64,000 nt of DNA from Mangrovibacter phragmitis (GTDB lineage Bacteria > Pseudomonadota > Gammaproteobacteria > Enterobacterales > Enterobacteriaceae). Shown here piece by piece: positions 1-7,987 of the stretch. Position 1 is the first letter of the stretch. Each line of letters opens with the position of its first letter. Both the position numbers and the translations under genes were made by a program. The notes under the pieces were generated by a model. It did no database searches and was not told the origin of the DNA. It was given only the letters and a program-made list of their open reading frames with translations. Where the stretch lies: NCBI RefSeq assembly GCF_001655675.1, contig NZ_LYRP01000047.1:1-64000 (forward strand), given 5' to 3'.

Positions 1-1074
1 AAACCAGCGTTTACCGTCTTTGTCTGTGAAGGGGTGGCATTTGTCCTGCAGCAGGATTTTGTGACTGTCTTTCTTCACCTGCCCTCTGGTCCGGGTGAAG
101 CTGTCGCCGGAACGGCTATAAATGAAGCTTTCCGGGTGGATATGAATGTATTTCGGGCCGCTCTGCACCTGTGCCCTGTTGCTCAGAAAATCGCTCATCC
201 GGCTGTCCGTACTCAGCACTTCAACATGGACGAACGCGCTTTTCTCCACACCGTTCATACCGTCAGGGGCAATGTCTTCCGCCAGGTAACCCACCGCATA
301 ACCTGCGGCAACCTCAACCCGGGTTGCCGGTTTAACAACGGTATCAAATGTGCCCTGTGCTACAGCCTGCTGCATCCAGGCCGGCAGGTATGCCCTCTGT
401 TTACCCACGAGGGTCATATATTGCGGGTCGAGCGACACCCAGAACGCCCCGCCGGTCATTTCGGATTTGCTGTTCAGCATCCGGGCAAGCCCGAACGCCT
501 GCTTCTGTCCCTTCAGGTCGAAAGTGAGCTCACGCAGCACAATGACGCTGTCGCCGGTTTTCAGTTTACTCTTCGCAACCGGTGCCTTATCGCCGTCTTT
601 TTCTTTGCCGGTATATTCACGCTGACTCAGCTCGTCCCCCTTCGCAGTAACCTGATACAGCTTGTGTTCTGGAAAGGCAGACAGCGGAGCAAGCCCGATA
701 TACAGCGAGTAAAAAACGAGGCTGTTGTCCTTCTTTTCGGGATCCGGGGTACAGGTGGATTTGACCAGCACAAACGTACTGGAATACTGCAGCGGGTTAT
801 TGATGTATTTACCGGTGAGGTAGTCCTGATTAATACGCCAGGCCACCACTTCACCGCCCGCCATAAACTGAAGCGGCACCGCGGAGTCTGCAGTCTCCCT
901 TGCCAGCACGGAGCCGGGGGCGCTCTTACTGGTGATGTGGACCCCACCGTGCCACATATTGTTAGTTCCGGCCAGCCAGGAGCCGTGTGGCTCCTGACAG
1001 AGTGGCTGCATCATGTCATCCAGGGTGGCGTATTGTTCACCATTCGCTTTTCGGGCAGGAAAGCAGATTTTCAT
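1..1074 (-). CDS. VgrG-linked protein, candidate T6SS effector (3' end outside the window)
   Basis: The reading frame is open for 358 codons from an ATG at 1074 to the window edge with no stop, so the C-terminus is not seen. AAGGATA lies 6 bases before the ATG. It starts 11 bases after vgrG stops, the usual place for a VgrG-delivered cargo. The N-terminal part has the string WHGGVHI (about residues 40-46) followed by GGEVVAWR (about residues 75-82). This recalls the metal-site and glycine-rich strand layout of M23-type peptidase folds, but the match is loose. A DKDGKRW stretch at the edge could be part of a calcium-binding loop. There is no signal peptide, as expected for T6SS cargo. Being an effector is inferred from position. 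The enzyme activity is not established. Confidence 0.6.
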   Translation of the reverse strand, partial: MKICFPARKANGEQYATLDDMMQPLCQEPHGSWLAGTNNMWHGGVHITSKSAPGSVLARETADSAVPLQFMAGGEVVAWRINQDYLTGKYINNPLQYSSTFVLVKSTCTPDPEKKDNSLVFYSLYIGLAPLSAFPEHKLYQVTAKGDELSQREYTGKEKDGDKAPVAKSKLKTGDSVIVLRELTFDLKGQKQAFGLARMLNSKSEMTGGAFWVSLDPQYMTLVGKQRAYLPAWMQQAVAQGTFDTVVKPATRVEVAAGYAVGYLAEDIAPDGMNGVEKSAFVHVEVLSTDSRMSDFLSNRAQVQSGPKYIHIHPESFIYSRSGDSFTRTRGQVKKDSHKILLQDKCHPFTDKDGKRWF

Positions 1075-1085
1075 TTCGGTTATCC

Positions 1086-3440
1086 TTAACGTGAAGGGAT
1101 ATTACGTGTTTTGGGCGGCGTCACGCTGGCGTTCGTCTGGCTGAACTGAGGCGCCGCGGTGTCCATACTGCCGCCCGCCATTGATGAACGATAATGCGCA
1201 GATTTGACCTGGTAATCACCCGGGGTTTCTTCCACAATGCCGCCGTTGTCCAGAGTGATACTGGAGCCGCCGCCGTTAAGTCGCAGTTTAGGCGCACTGA
1301 TCAGCAGCTCATCCTTGTTACTGCGGATGGTAAACAGCAGCTCCGATGTCATCTCCATTGAGCTCGCCCCTGCGCGGACCTCAACATCTCCCTGAGATGC
1401 AATCAGCTTCGCCCCGGACTGATGAGCAAACAGCCCGACAGACTCACTGGCAGCCAGCGTGATGTTCTTCATTGCTCCCATATCCAGATGCTGGCCCGTA
1501 TTCAGTATGGTGTTCTGCTTGCTGGTCATCTGAAGGTGCTCCCCTGACGTGAACGCAACACCCTGCGGTGAACTGCACAGCAGGACGGCGGACTGAAGGT
1601 TTCTCAGGCGGTTTTCCAGCAGTCTGTTCTGGCTTTCAAGGTCACAGGTGAGTGCCTGAGCTTGCTGCGCGAGCAGATTGAGCCGCTTCATTTCGGCCGC
1701 TGACTGATTCAGGCGCTCAATAGCCGGTGCCATGTCCAGCATTTTGCCCTGCGCCGCTGGCTGCGCATCCGCTGTCAGGAACATTCCCCGCCCGGCACGC
1801 AGCGCACCGTACTCATCGGTACGCAGTTCAAACCCGGTACCGCGGGGCTCACGCGCACTGTCCACAATGTGGCCGCCGTTGAGTTGCGTCTTGCCAAACG
1901 GCGTCGCGAGTTTGAAATGCTCTTCCTGACGCTTGTCTTCCAGGCGAAATTTATTGTCCCCTGCCGTACGCCAGATATTACGTGTGTGGTTGTCACGCGT
2001 GACGTGGTCAGGGTGTTCAGAATCGTGTTGAGCGTAGGCAATGTACGGGCGGTCAGGGTCTCCGGCGTCAAACATCACCGACACTTCGGTACCATCAAGC
2101 AAGGGAGCATGGAATCCGTAATTATCCCCGGCGTATGGTTTTGCCAGACGCAGCCAGAGGTAGGCATACCCCTGTTCGGTGCTGTTACGGTCAAAATCGA
2201 GCCGGACGCGATAGCGCCCCTGGTTGTCGAGATAAGCATAAGTGTCATGCTTCTCATCGCTTTCCACCCGGGCTGGCAGGGAGCCGGCCATCACCGGGCG
2301 ATTCAGCAGCGCAGGGCGGTAGCAGACCGTTTCACTGTACGGAATGCCCGTAAAGTGCAACTGGAAGCCCTTATCGCGCGCCCCGGAAGTGTGAACGCCG
2401 GTGATGACGATGCCGCCCTTGAGCGAATCGGGCAGCCCACAGCCCTGTGGTTCCAGTACCTCGCCTGGGACAAGGACCGGGCTACTCGCACGTCCCGTAA
2501 CTGTCAGTTGGGTATTGAGGTAGCGTTCATGGCGCAGGCGGGCAAACCAGGCCCCGCTTTCGGGGGTTTCCGTATCCCCTTCATTCAGGAATGGCTCCGC
2601 ATAGTGATACACCTCCCCGGTAGTGACCGCGCCCTCCAGGCGGATGGTCACTGAACTGTCCTGCGGGGTCAGCGCAGCGCGGTAGTTATAGTCGCGAGTG
2701 ACCACGCCGCCGGTGACCACATGGTCTTTTGGCTGGATGTTCCAGACGCTTTCCTGACCGTTATCACTGGTACGTGACGGCGGAATAATGGGCAGCTTCA
2801 CACCAAACTGATACTGCATCTGGCTGTCCTGGAAAATCACCACATCCTGCTCTATGCGATCGTCCATCTCAAAGCGCCAGAAGATACCGACTTCAGCCAG
2901 CAGGCGTTGAACAAAGGCCAGGTCCGTTTCACGCCACTGGGTAATGAGCTCGCGGGCCGGGTAGTTCTGCGACAGGCGGAATTCAAAATCTGTCCCTTCC
3001 AGCCCGTGAGAACGCAGAACTTGCTCCACGACTTCCGGCACTGACTGGTTCAGATACACCGCACAGCGTTCGGTGTGCCGCATCAGGGCAATACGCGGCA
3101 CAAGCCGCAGGGCGTAGAGGGTTTCATCTCCCGACACGGAGATACGGCGGAAATCATCCACCACCCCATACACTGTGCGCACCGGTATTGCTGGCGTACC
3201 GTTATAAAGCGGCGTCTGGAAGGTAAAAGAGGCCGGTTTGAGCATCAGCTCACTGCCAGCAATATTCGCGGCACAGGTGACGGTAACGTCATAGCGCCAG
3301 GGCTGACTCAGGGTTTCACTGGCACGAAAGCGCAGGACGTCGAGGAAATGCGGGCACTCATGGACATCCACGCGGTAGCGGGATAGCCCCAGAGCTTCGT
3401 CTATTTTCTTCTGAGCCAGACTGGTCGGGTTCTCCATCAT
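1086..3440 (-). CDS. vgrG: Type VI secretion tip protein VgrG
   Basis: This 784-residue protein is the spike at the tip of the T6SS tube. Residues about 20-370 form the gp27-like base, residues about 380-480 the gp5-like OB fold, and the remainder the DUF2345 beta-helical needle ending in a Pro/Thr/Ser-rich tail. The tail is a common docking point for cargo. The helical insert at about residues 560-620 (rich in Leu, Gln and Arg) lies inside the needle region. I chose the ATG at 3440. It overlaps the stop of the clpV remnant as TGATG, with AGGAG just upstream; a GTG at 3443 is possible. The gene appears full length, unlike the neighbouring tube and recycling genes. No extra catalytic domain is visible at its C-terminus. 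Confidence 0.93.
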   Translation of the reverse strand: MMENPTSLAQKKIDEALGLSRYRVDVHECPHFLDVLRFRASETLSQPWRYDVTVTCAANIAGSELMLKPASFTFQTPLYNGTPAIPVRTVYGVVDDFRRISVSGDETLYALRLVPRIALMRHTERCAVYLNQSVPEVVEQVLRSHGLEGTDFEFRLSQNYPARELITQWRETDLAFVQRLLAEVGIFWRFEMDDRIEQDVVIFQDSQMQYQFGVKLPIIPPSRTSDNGQESVWNIQPKDHVVTGGVVTRDYNYRAALTPQDSSVTIRLEGAVTTGEVYHYAEPFLNEGDTETPESGAWFARLRHERYLNTQLTVTGRASSPVLVPGEVLEPQGCGLPDSLKGGIVITGVHTSGARDKGFQLHFTGIPYSETVCYRPALLNRPVMAGSLPARVESDEKHDTYAYLDNQGRYRVRLDFDRNSTEQGYAYLWLRLAKPYAGDNYGFHAPLLDGTEVSVMFDAGDPDRPYIAYAQHDSEHPDHVTRDNHTRNIWRTAGDNKFRLEDKRQEEHFKLATPFGKTQLNGGHIVDSAREPRGTGFELRTDEYGALRAGRGMFLTADAQPAAQGKMLDMAPAIERLNQSAAEMKRLNLLAQQAQALTCDLESQNRLLENRLRNLQSAVLLCSSPQGVAFTSGEHLQMTSKQNTILNTGQHLDMGAMKNITLAASESVGLFAHQSGAKLIASQGDVEVRAGASSMEMTSELLFTIRSNKDELLISAPKLRLNGGGSSITLDNGGIVEETPGDYQVKSAHYRSSMAGGSMDTAAPQFSQTNASVTPPKTRNIPSR

Positions 3441-3676
3441 CACGCCTCTCCTGCGGTGTCCATGTTATCAAATTCCAGCCCTGTCTCCTCTTTGTCATTA
3501 CAGGCAGGCGTCAGGGTGTGTCGTTTTTGTTTCGCAGCCATGTGAATCAGCTGTTGCTGGCTCAGCACTGGCAGAATTTTCGCATGAGCGCGGGCCTGAC
3601 ACGGAGAGGCGCTCCTTTCCATCACGCGGGCGCAAAAAGGACTAAGGCGTCGAAGCAGGATTGTCGGGTTTTCCAT
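3440..3676 (-). pseudogene. Internally deleted clpV (tssH): 78-residue end-to-end remnant
   Basis: The 78-residue ORF begins MENPTILLRRLSPFCAR, which I recognise as the N-terminus of ClpV, the AAA+ ATPase that disassembles contracted T6SS sheaths (normally about 850-900 residues). After about residue 36 it switches to LPVLSQQQLIHMAAKQK and then an acidic tail ending FDNMD. This fits the C-terminal end of ClpV. Both Walker regions and both ATPase domains are absent. The join is in frame and may sit at a short shared ILP motif. The stop overlaps the vgrG start (TGATG), so translational coupling is kept. The assignment of the C-terminal half rests on my memory of the family and is less certain than the N-terminal half. 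Confidence 0.7.
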
Positions 3677-3805
3677 GTTTGCTTGCTCACTGTTGAGGAC
3701 CGTTCAGGCACGCTACCGCCCCTGGCCGTTACCGAGGCCCATAAGGTCTGTTTCCGGAATGTGATGTTTTTGCTGAACGCCCGCACAGGCATACACTCAG
3801 CAAAA

Positions 3806-3836
3806 GCAAAAAAGCGGACAGAGAAGCTCTGCCCGC
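3806..3836 (-). terminator. Rho-independent terminator after the hcp remnant
   Basis: On the minus strand a 10-bp stem (one mismatch) with arms at 3827-3836 and 3814-3823 is followed by a run of six T. It lies directly behind the hcp remnant. A terminator after hcp would be usual where hcp is expressed above the rest of the operon. Confidence 0.75.
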
Positions 3837-3843
3837 GAGTGGC

Positions 3844-4059
3844 TTACGCCGTAGCGCGTTCGTTCCAGGAATCTGAATGGATGATGTTGCCGTCTTTGTA
3901 GGTCCAGGTGATTTTTTCGTAACGCTGCTCTTTCTGCTCAATGTGGTTATGCTTCTGTGCCACCACTTCGATGCTGCCTTCACGATCCTGAACGCCCTCC
4001 GCACCTTTGATATCCGCGCCGCCATCATCTTTCAGCCAAAGATAAACTGGTATTGCCAT
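3844..4059 (-). pseudogene. Internally deleted hcp (tssD): 71-residue remnant
   Basis: The ORF starts MAIPVYLWLKDDGGADIKG and ends YKDGNIIHSDSWNERATA, the well-conserved N- and C-termini of enterobacterial Hcp (about 160 residues). Hcp forms the stacked hexameric inner tube of the T6SS. About 90-100 residues between the strand ending EVVAQ and the segment starting KHNH are missing. The frame is preserved. In intact Hcp proteins an EHN follows VVAQ and a KHNH precedes the last strands, so deletion between short repeats coding for HN is plausible. The product lacks most of the beta-barrel and should not form hexamers. Its start lies 4 bases after the stop of the OmpA-domain gene, and its own terminator follows. 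Confidence 0.88.
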
Positions 4060-4063
4060 GGAA

Positions 4064-5746
4064 TTACTCGCCATTGTGTTGTGATACGCCATCATCCTGC
4101 GATGGCACCTGGGTGTGGCCCGGTATCTGGCAGGCGTTGGCCTGCGGTACCAGACTGATTTCGACACGGCGGTTGAGCGCACGGCCCTCCGGGGTGTTAT
4201 TGGTGGCGATCGGACGGCTTGCACCATAGCCCTGCACCGCAAAACAGCTTTCCGGCATGTCACCGGTGTCCCGCATCCAGTCGCGTACCGCTTCAGCACG
4301 TTTCTGTGACAGCGTCTGGTTCAGTTGCACATTGCCAGTGTTATCCGTGTGACCTGCTACCACAATCAGCCAGCCCGGCTTCGCCTTAACGCCGACCAGA
4401 GAGTTCACCAGCATTTTGGTCGAACCGGTTTTCAGCACCGCTTTCCCGGAGTCGAACAGCGACATACTGTCGAGACGAATAATTTTCGGTACCGGCTTTG
4501 GCTTCGGTTTTGGCGATGGCGGCGGAGGCACCCAGGTATCAATGGCCTGCTGCACCGCCAGCCACAGGCGGTTGCCCGGATACAGCCCTAGCCCATAACG
4601 GTGTGGTTCTCCCTGACGCTGCCAGCGCTCCAGCAACAGTGCATCCTGCTGCAAGGCATGCAAGGCCTGCGCTTTCGGGGCATAGTTGTCCATCGGGATA
4701 GCCTGCCAGCGCTGAAGATCGGCACTGATCTTGCGGATAAGCGACTGGTTATGCCGCACGGACAGGGCAATAGCACCAAGGGCGCATAACAACAGAACCA
4801 TCACCACCTGACGCCCAGTTTTTCCACCCGGCAACGGAGTGGTCCAGGGGGCCAACAGTGGGAGTACCGCATCAGCAAAATGCCAGCACGGTTCATATGC
4901 AGTGACATGGCCTGCAATGGCAATGCGGGTCTGGCGAAACAATAGCTGTGGCCACAGCGCGGCTACCGACGTGGATACCGACCCGAGACGCAGGGTAATA
5001 GCAAACGGTCGCACGGCCGGACACAGCCTGTCCGCTTTGCCCAGTTCATCCAGCATCACGGAGTGAAGCAGCGATGTCGCCTGTGTCAAATACGGCTGAA
5101 TAAAGGCCGTCTGCGAGGACTGCTGCCACTCGCTGAGAGTGACGGCAGGTTCACCTTCCGGACACACCAGGGCAGTATTGCCCCACACCACTATCCAGGG
5201 AGTTTCCGGCCCGCTGAATTCGGTATTCAAAACCACTGGCACACTATAGCCAGTCAGTTCCCGTAACTGCTTCATCTGCAGGCGCAGCGCTTTCAGGGAG
5301 GCACGCAACAACGCCTCATCCTCATGCTGGACCGGCAGACAGCGATACATCACGGCGAGCTGTCCTGCCATCTTCGGAGTACGGGCCAGCAGACGCTCTG
5401 CAAAAGGCATGAGTCCGGTCAGTTCCGTTATCCGGAGATACCAGCCCTGCGCTGTGCCCCGGCTCGGGCCTGCCGCAAACATGCCATCATTCACATCCCC
5501 ACAAACCAGCACCACTGGTCCGGTATGGCTTTCAGGCGGAAAGTGAGCGCCTTCATCGGTCTGCTGTGCAGGCCATTTTTGACGGTAACGCCGACGGATA
5601 AGAACAGCGGAAACCAGCATAACGAGCAGCGTCAGAACCGATTTACCTGCGACTGACCATGCGAGAAACCCCCAGGCCAGCCACAACACAGCGACAAGGC
5701 ACAGCAATACTGGCAGCACAGCCCGGAATAATGTTCGTCCACGCAT
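4064..5746 (-). CDS. T6SS-associated OmpA-domain protein (TagL/TssL-extension type)
   Basis: The 560-residue protein has two adjacent N-terminal transmembrane segments (about residues 8-45), a long cytoplasmic or periplasmic middle part, and another hydrophobic segment around residue 325. A C-terminal OmpA-like peptidoglycan-binding domain occupies about residues 430-545. The domain carries the hallmark HTDNTG and the NRRVEI segment, whose Asp and Arg hold diaminopimelate. Such proteins anchor the T6SS membrane complex to the cell wall. I chose the ATG at 5746 because it overlaps the tssL stop as TGATG. An upstream start at 5809 would overlap tssL by 64 bases. The gene appears intact. Confidence 0.85.
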   Translation of the reverse strand: MRGRTLFRAVLPVLLCLVAVLWLAWGFLAWSVAGKSVLTLLVMLVSAVLIRRRYRQKWPAQQTDEGAHFPPESHTGPVVLVCGDVNDGMFAAGPSRGTAQGWYLRITELTGLMPFAERLLARTPKMAGQLAVMYRCLPVQHEDEALLRASLKALRLQMKQLRELTGYSVPVVLNTEFSGPETPWIVVWGNTALVCPEGEPAVTLSEWQQSSQTAFIQPYLTQATSLLHSVMLDELGKADRLCPAVRPFAITLRLGSVSTSVAALWPQLLFRQTRIAIAGHVTAYEPCWHFADAVLPLLAPWTTPLPGGKTGRQVVMVLLLCALGAIALSVRHNQSLIRKISADLQRWQAIPMDNYAPKAQALHALQQDALLLERWQRQGEPHRYGLGLYPGNRLWLAVQQAIDTWVPPPPSPKPKPKPVPKIIRLDSMSLFDSGKAVLKTGSTKMLVNSLVGVKAKPGWLIVVAGHTDNTGNVQLNQTLSQKRAEAVRDWMRDTGDMPESCFAVQGYGASRPIATNNTPEGRALNRRVEISLVPQANACQIPGHTQVPSQDDGVSQHNGE

Positions 5747-6471
5747 CAAGGGTGCTCCGGTAGTTGCTGGTGTATCAGGTCCTGCAGCCACAGATGACCG
5801 CCCAGCCATACAGCACCAGTCAGGACCACCGCCAGTACAATCCAGAACCAGACAGAACGCAGCAGGTTGTAACGGCGTCGTCCGGTCTTCTGCACCACCA
5901 AAGATGTGCCGGTTTCAAGCGGCTGCACGCGCTTATTCAGAACCGCAATCACTTCTTCTCGCTGCGCCTGTCCAACATCAGAGAGGCCAAATTGCCCCTG
6001 AAACCCCAGTGCAAGAACCCGCTGATAGCAAGTCAGCACCGCAGGAACCGGTGCAGGGTGACTCAGCACTTCTGAAATCCGGTCATACAAGGCTTCACCA
6101 GCGCGTAGTGATCCAAAGTAACGGGCCTGCAGTGGCGCGGAACGCCATGCCTTGATACCTTCGTCCACGTTGGTCTTCTGCTGAGCCTCAGTTTGACTCT
6201 CAGCGTATGGCAAACCGGCTTTTGCCTCACCAGGCACCGGTTTACGGTTCATCACGGCTTCATCCAGCAAGGCACACTGCGCGTAGGAAATATGCGTGAT
6301 GCTCTCGCTGTCGTAACCAGCACTTTCGAGCATCTCGCGTACGCTTTCCACCTGGGCACAGCAGTTTTTATAGAGCACCTTGCCATCCGGAGCTGTACCG
6401 CCATGACGCAACTGCGCCACGGTAAGCCATGTGTCCGCCATCAGGCTGTCGATATCGATATCCTTTCTCAT
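5746..6471 (-). CDS. tssL: Type VI secretion membrane protein TssL (DotU/IcmH family)
   Basis: This 241-residue protein is a typical TssL. It has a helical cytoplasmic hook domain (with CALLDEAVM at about residues 67-75) and a single C-terminal transmembrane anchor at about residues 205-228. TssL joins TssM and TssJ in the membrane complex and docks the baseplate through TssK. The short C-terminal periplasmic tail lacks a peptidoglycan-binding module, which here is supplied by the next gene. The start overlaps the tssK stop as ATGA. It appears intact. Confidence 0.93.
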   Translation of the reverse strand: MRKDIDIDSLMADTWLTVAQLRHGGTAPDGKVLYKNCCAQVESVREMLESAGYDSESITHISYAQCALLDEAVMNRKPVPGEAKAGLPYAESQTEAQQKTNVDEGIKAWRSAPLQARYFGSLRAGEALYDRISEVLSHPAPVPAVLTCYQRVLALGFQGQFGLSDVGQAQREEVIAVLNKRVQPLETGTSLVVQKTGRRRYNLLRSVWFWIVLAVVLTGAVWLGGHLWLQDLIHQQLPEHP

Positions 6472-7817
6472 GAGCGCAGTACCGCAAACAGTTCAAGTTC
6501 AAGTTCCCCCAGCAAAGACGGTACATAAAACAGGCATACCCCCTGCTCCAGCATTTCATGCGCCGCACGGCTCTCCATATCCAGAACGAAGTATTGATTT
6601 TCAAGGCGTATCGGTAGTGCAGCCGGAACCCGGCTAAGAGGAATAAGACCAATACCCTCCATTGCTACACCGCTAATCTGCCCCACATCATCCGGGGTGC
6701 CAGCCATGGCCATTTCGGCGAATTTATCAGCCACCTGCCAGGCTGGCAGATTTGAACGGACGGAGAGGTAGAAATCGGCTTCTTCGCGCAAACGAATATC
6801 GTGCAACACTGCTTTCCAGGTCTGCTCATCCTGCCGGGTCATATTCACAGCAATAACACGTGAAGGCAGGCTGGCTTCCAGCAGTTCACTGATAAGATCA
6901 AATAGCGGCGGGAAGGTGTTTTCTGGGAAGTGATGATCGTATCCCGGGATTGCATCCAGATCGCGGTCCAGTGAAAACGTCAGCATACTGCCTGCCAGTC
7001 TCGCCAGCTCTGCCCATACCTGTTCAGGATGGCGGGCCGGGAAGCGTTCGAACTCAGTCAACACACGGGCGTGACTATTTAATGCATTCAGTAACCAGAA
7101 CAACGAGACATCGGCAACCGCAAAGTCCGCCATGCGGTCATTACTTTCGCGACGCATGGACATAAGGCGCTGGCGGCGAGAGCGCAACTGGCGGTTCAGC
7201 AACACCAGACGCTCGTGTAACAGTTTGCTTGCGGAGAACATTGCCATCGGAGGAACAAACTCTGGATCCTGACGCCAGCCACCCTGCCCATCACGCAACA
7301 GGCGAGCTATAGCACAGGTTTGCCATGCATCATTACTTTCACTATCAAAGCGGAACATAATGTTGAAACGAGCCACGGCGATTGGCTCTTCTTCCTGACC
7401 GAACGCATCCTGGACAGTAACCCACTCTTCGCGATAGCGTAACGGGCGTTCAACTGGTACTGATTCTGCCTGAACATTGACGATGCCGGGTTGCATCACT
7501 GGTAACGCAACCAGCACTATCACACTGTCCGCACGAGCAGGATCAGGTAGCACCACTTCCCGCGGCTCTGGCGGTAACTCACTGTTTTGTGTGTCAATCA
7601 GCGTGCCATCAGGTAGCCACAAACGTAGAGTCTGTACCTGCACACGGCCAGATGCGAGAAGCGCATCATTTAGCTCTGCGCGTTCAACTCCCCACGGAAA
7701 GGGGCTGGACAACAGGGACAACCCAGCCCGAGAAAAAGATTCCCATTCAGCCTGCTGCTGAAACTGTTGCGGGGATAGTAATACGCCTTCGCTCCATAAT
7801 GGACGGTAAATTTTCAT
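6468..7817 (-). CDS. tssK: Type VI secretion baseplate subunit TssK
   Basis: This 449-residue protein begins MKIYRPLWSEGVLLSPQQFQQQ, the conserved TssK start. The remainder matches the family in length and overall pattern (N-terminal shoulder, helical neck with RRQRLMSMRRES, C-terminal head). TssK connects the baseplate to the TssL/TssM membrane complex. I chose the ATG at 7817, which overlaps the stop of the preceding small ORF as ATGA; a GTG at 7829 has no room for a ribosome site. In related T6SS clusters tssB and tssC precede tssK. Here only a short remnant does. Confidence 0.93.
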   Translation of the reverse strand: MKIYRPLWSEGVLLSPQQFQQQAEWESFSRAGLSLLSSPFPWGVERAELNDALLASGRVQVQTLRLWLPDGTLIDTQNSELPPEPREVVLPDPARADSVIVLVALPVMQPGIVNVQAESVPVERPLRYREEWVTVQDAFGQEEEPIAVARFNIMFRFDSESNDAWQTCAIARLLRDGQGGWRQDPEFVPPMAMFSASKLLHERLVLLNRQLRSRRQRLMSMRRESNDRMADFAVADVSLFWLLNALNSHARVLTEFERFPARHPEQVWAELARLAGSMLTFSLDRDLDAIPGYDHHFPENTFPPLFDLISELLEASLPSRVIAVNMTRQDEQTWKAVLHDIRLREEADFYLSVRSNLPAWQVADKFAEMAMAGTPDDVGQISGVAMEGIGLIPLSRVPAALPIRLENQYFVLDMESRAAHEMLEQGVCLFYVPSLLGELELELFAVLRS

Positions 7818-7987
7818 CCCTGAGACCACTCCTGGCTTTGGCTTTTCGCGCCCATAAAATCAGTGAAAAATTCACATCCTTGTCTTTTGCCTGAAAATAC
7901 TGAGCGACATAACGTCTCCTTTGCGCTCCCGTTAAATTTCAGGCAAACAAGTGTCAGTAATACTTCGTCCTGAAAGCTATCAGACAT
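7814..7987 (-). pseudogene. Probable tssB start fused to a short tail (tssB/tssC remnant)
   Basis: A 57-codon ORF begins MSDSFQDEV after AGAGGGA with 8-base spacing. That start is typical of the T6SS sheath protein TssB (normally about 160-170 residues, continuing with PKARIN). Homology stops after nine residues. The rest of the ORF does not resemble TssB or TssC to my eye. Inside it, on another frame, a strong ribosome site AAGGAG sits 5 bases before an ATG at 7910. This could be the old tssC start, but it now reads only 12 codons. The ORF stop overlaps the tssK start. The identification rests on nine residues plus the expected gene order. Confidence 0.5.

Noticed and set aside
34-1089. 351-codon plus-strand ORF opposite the T6SS effector candidate
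   Set aside because: The minus strand is open over the same span with a ribosome site, operon spacing and plausible protein sequence. The plus-strand frame has no ribosome site or family resemblance and is a shadow.
3729-4028. 99-codon minus-strand ORF across the hcp remnant
   Set aside because: Out of frame with the recognisable Hcp ends and lacking any family pattern.
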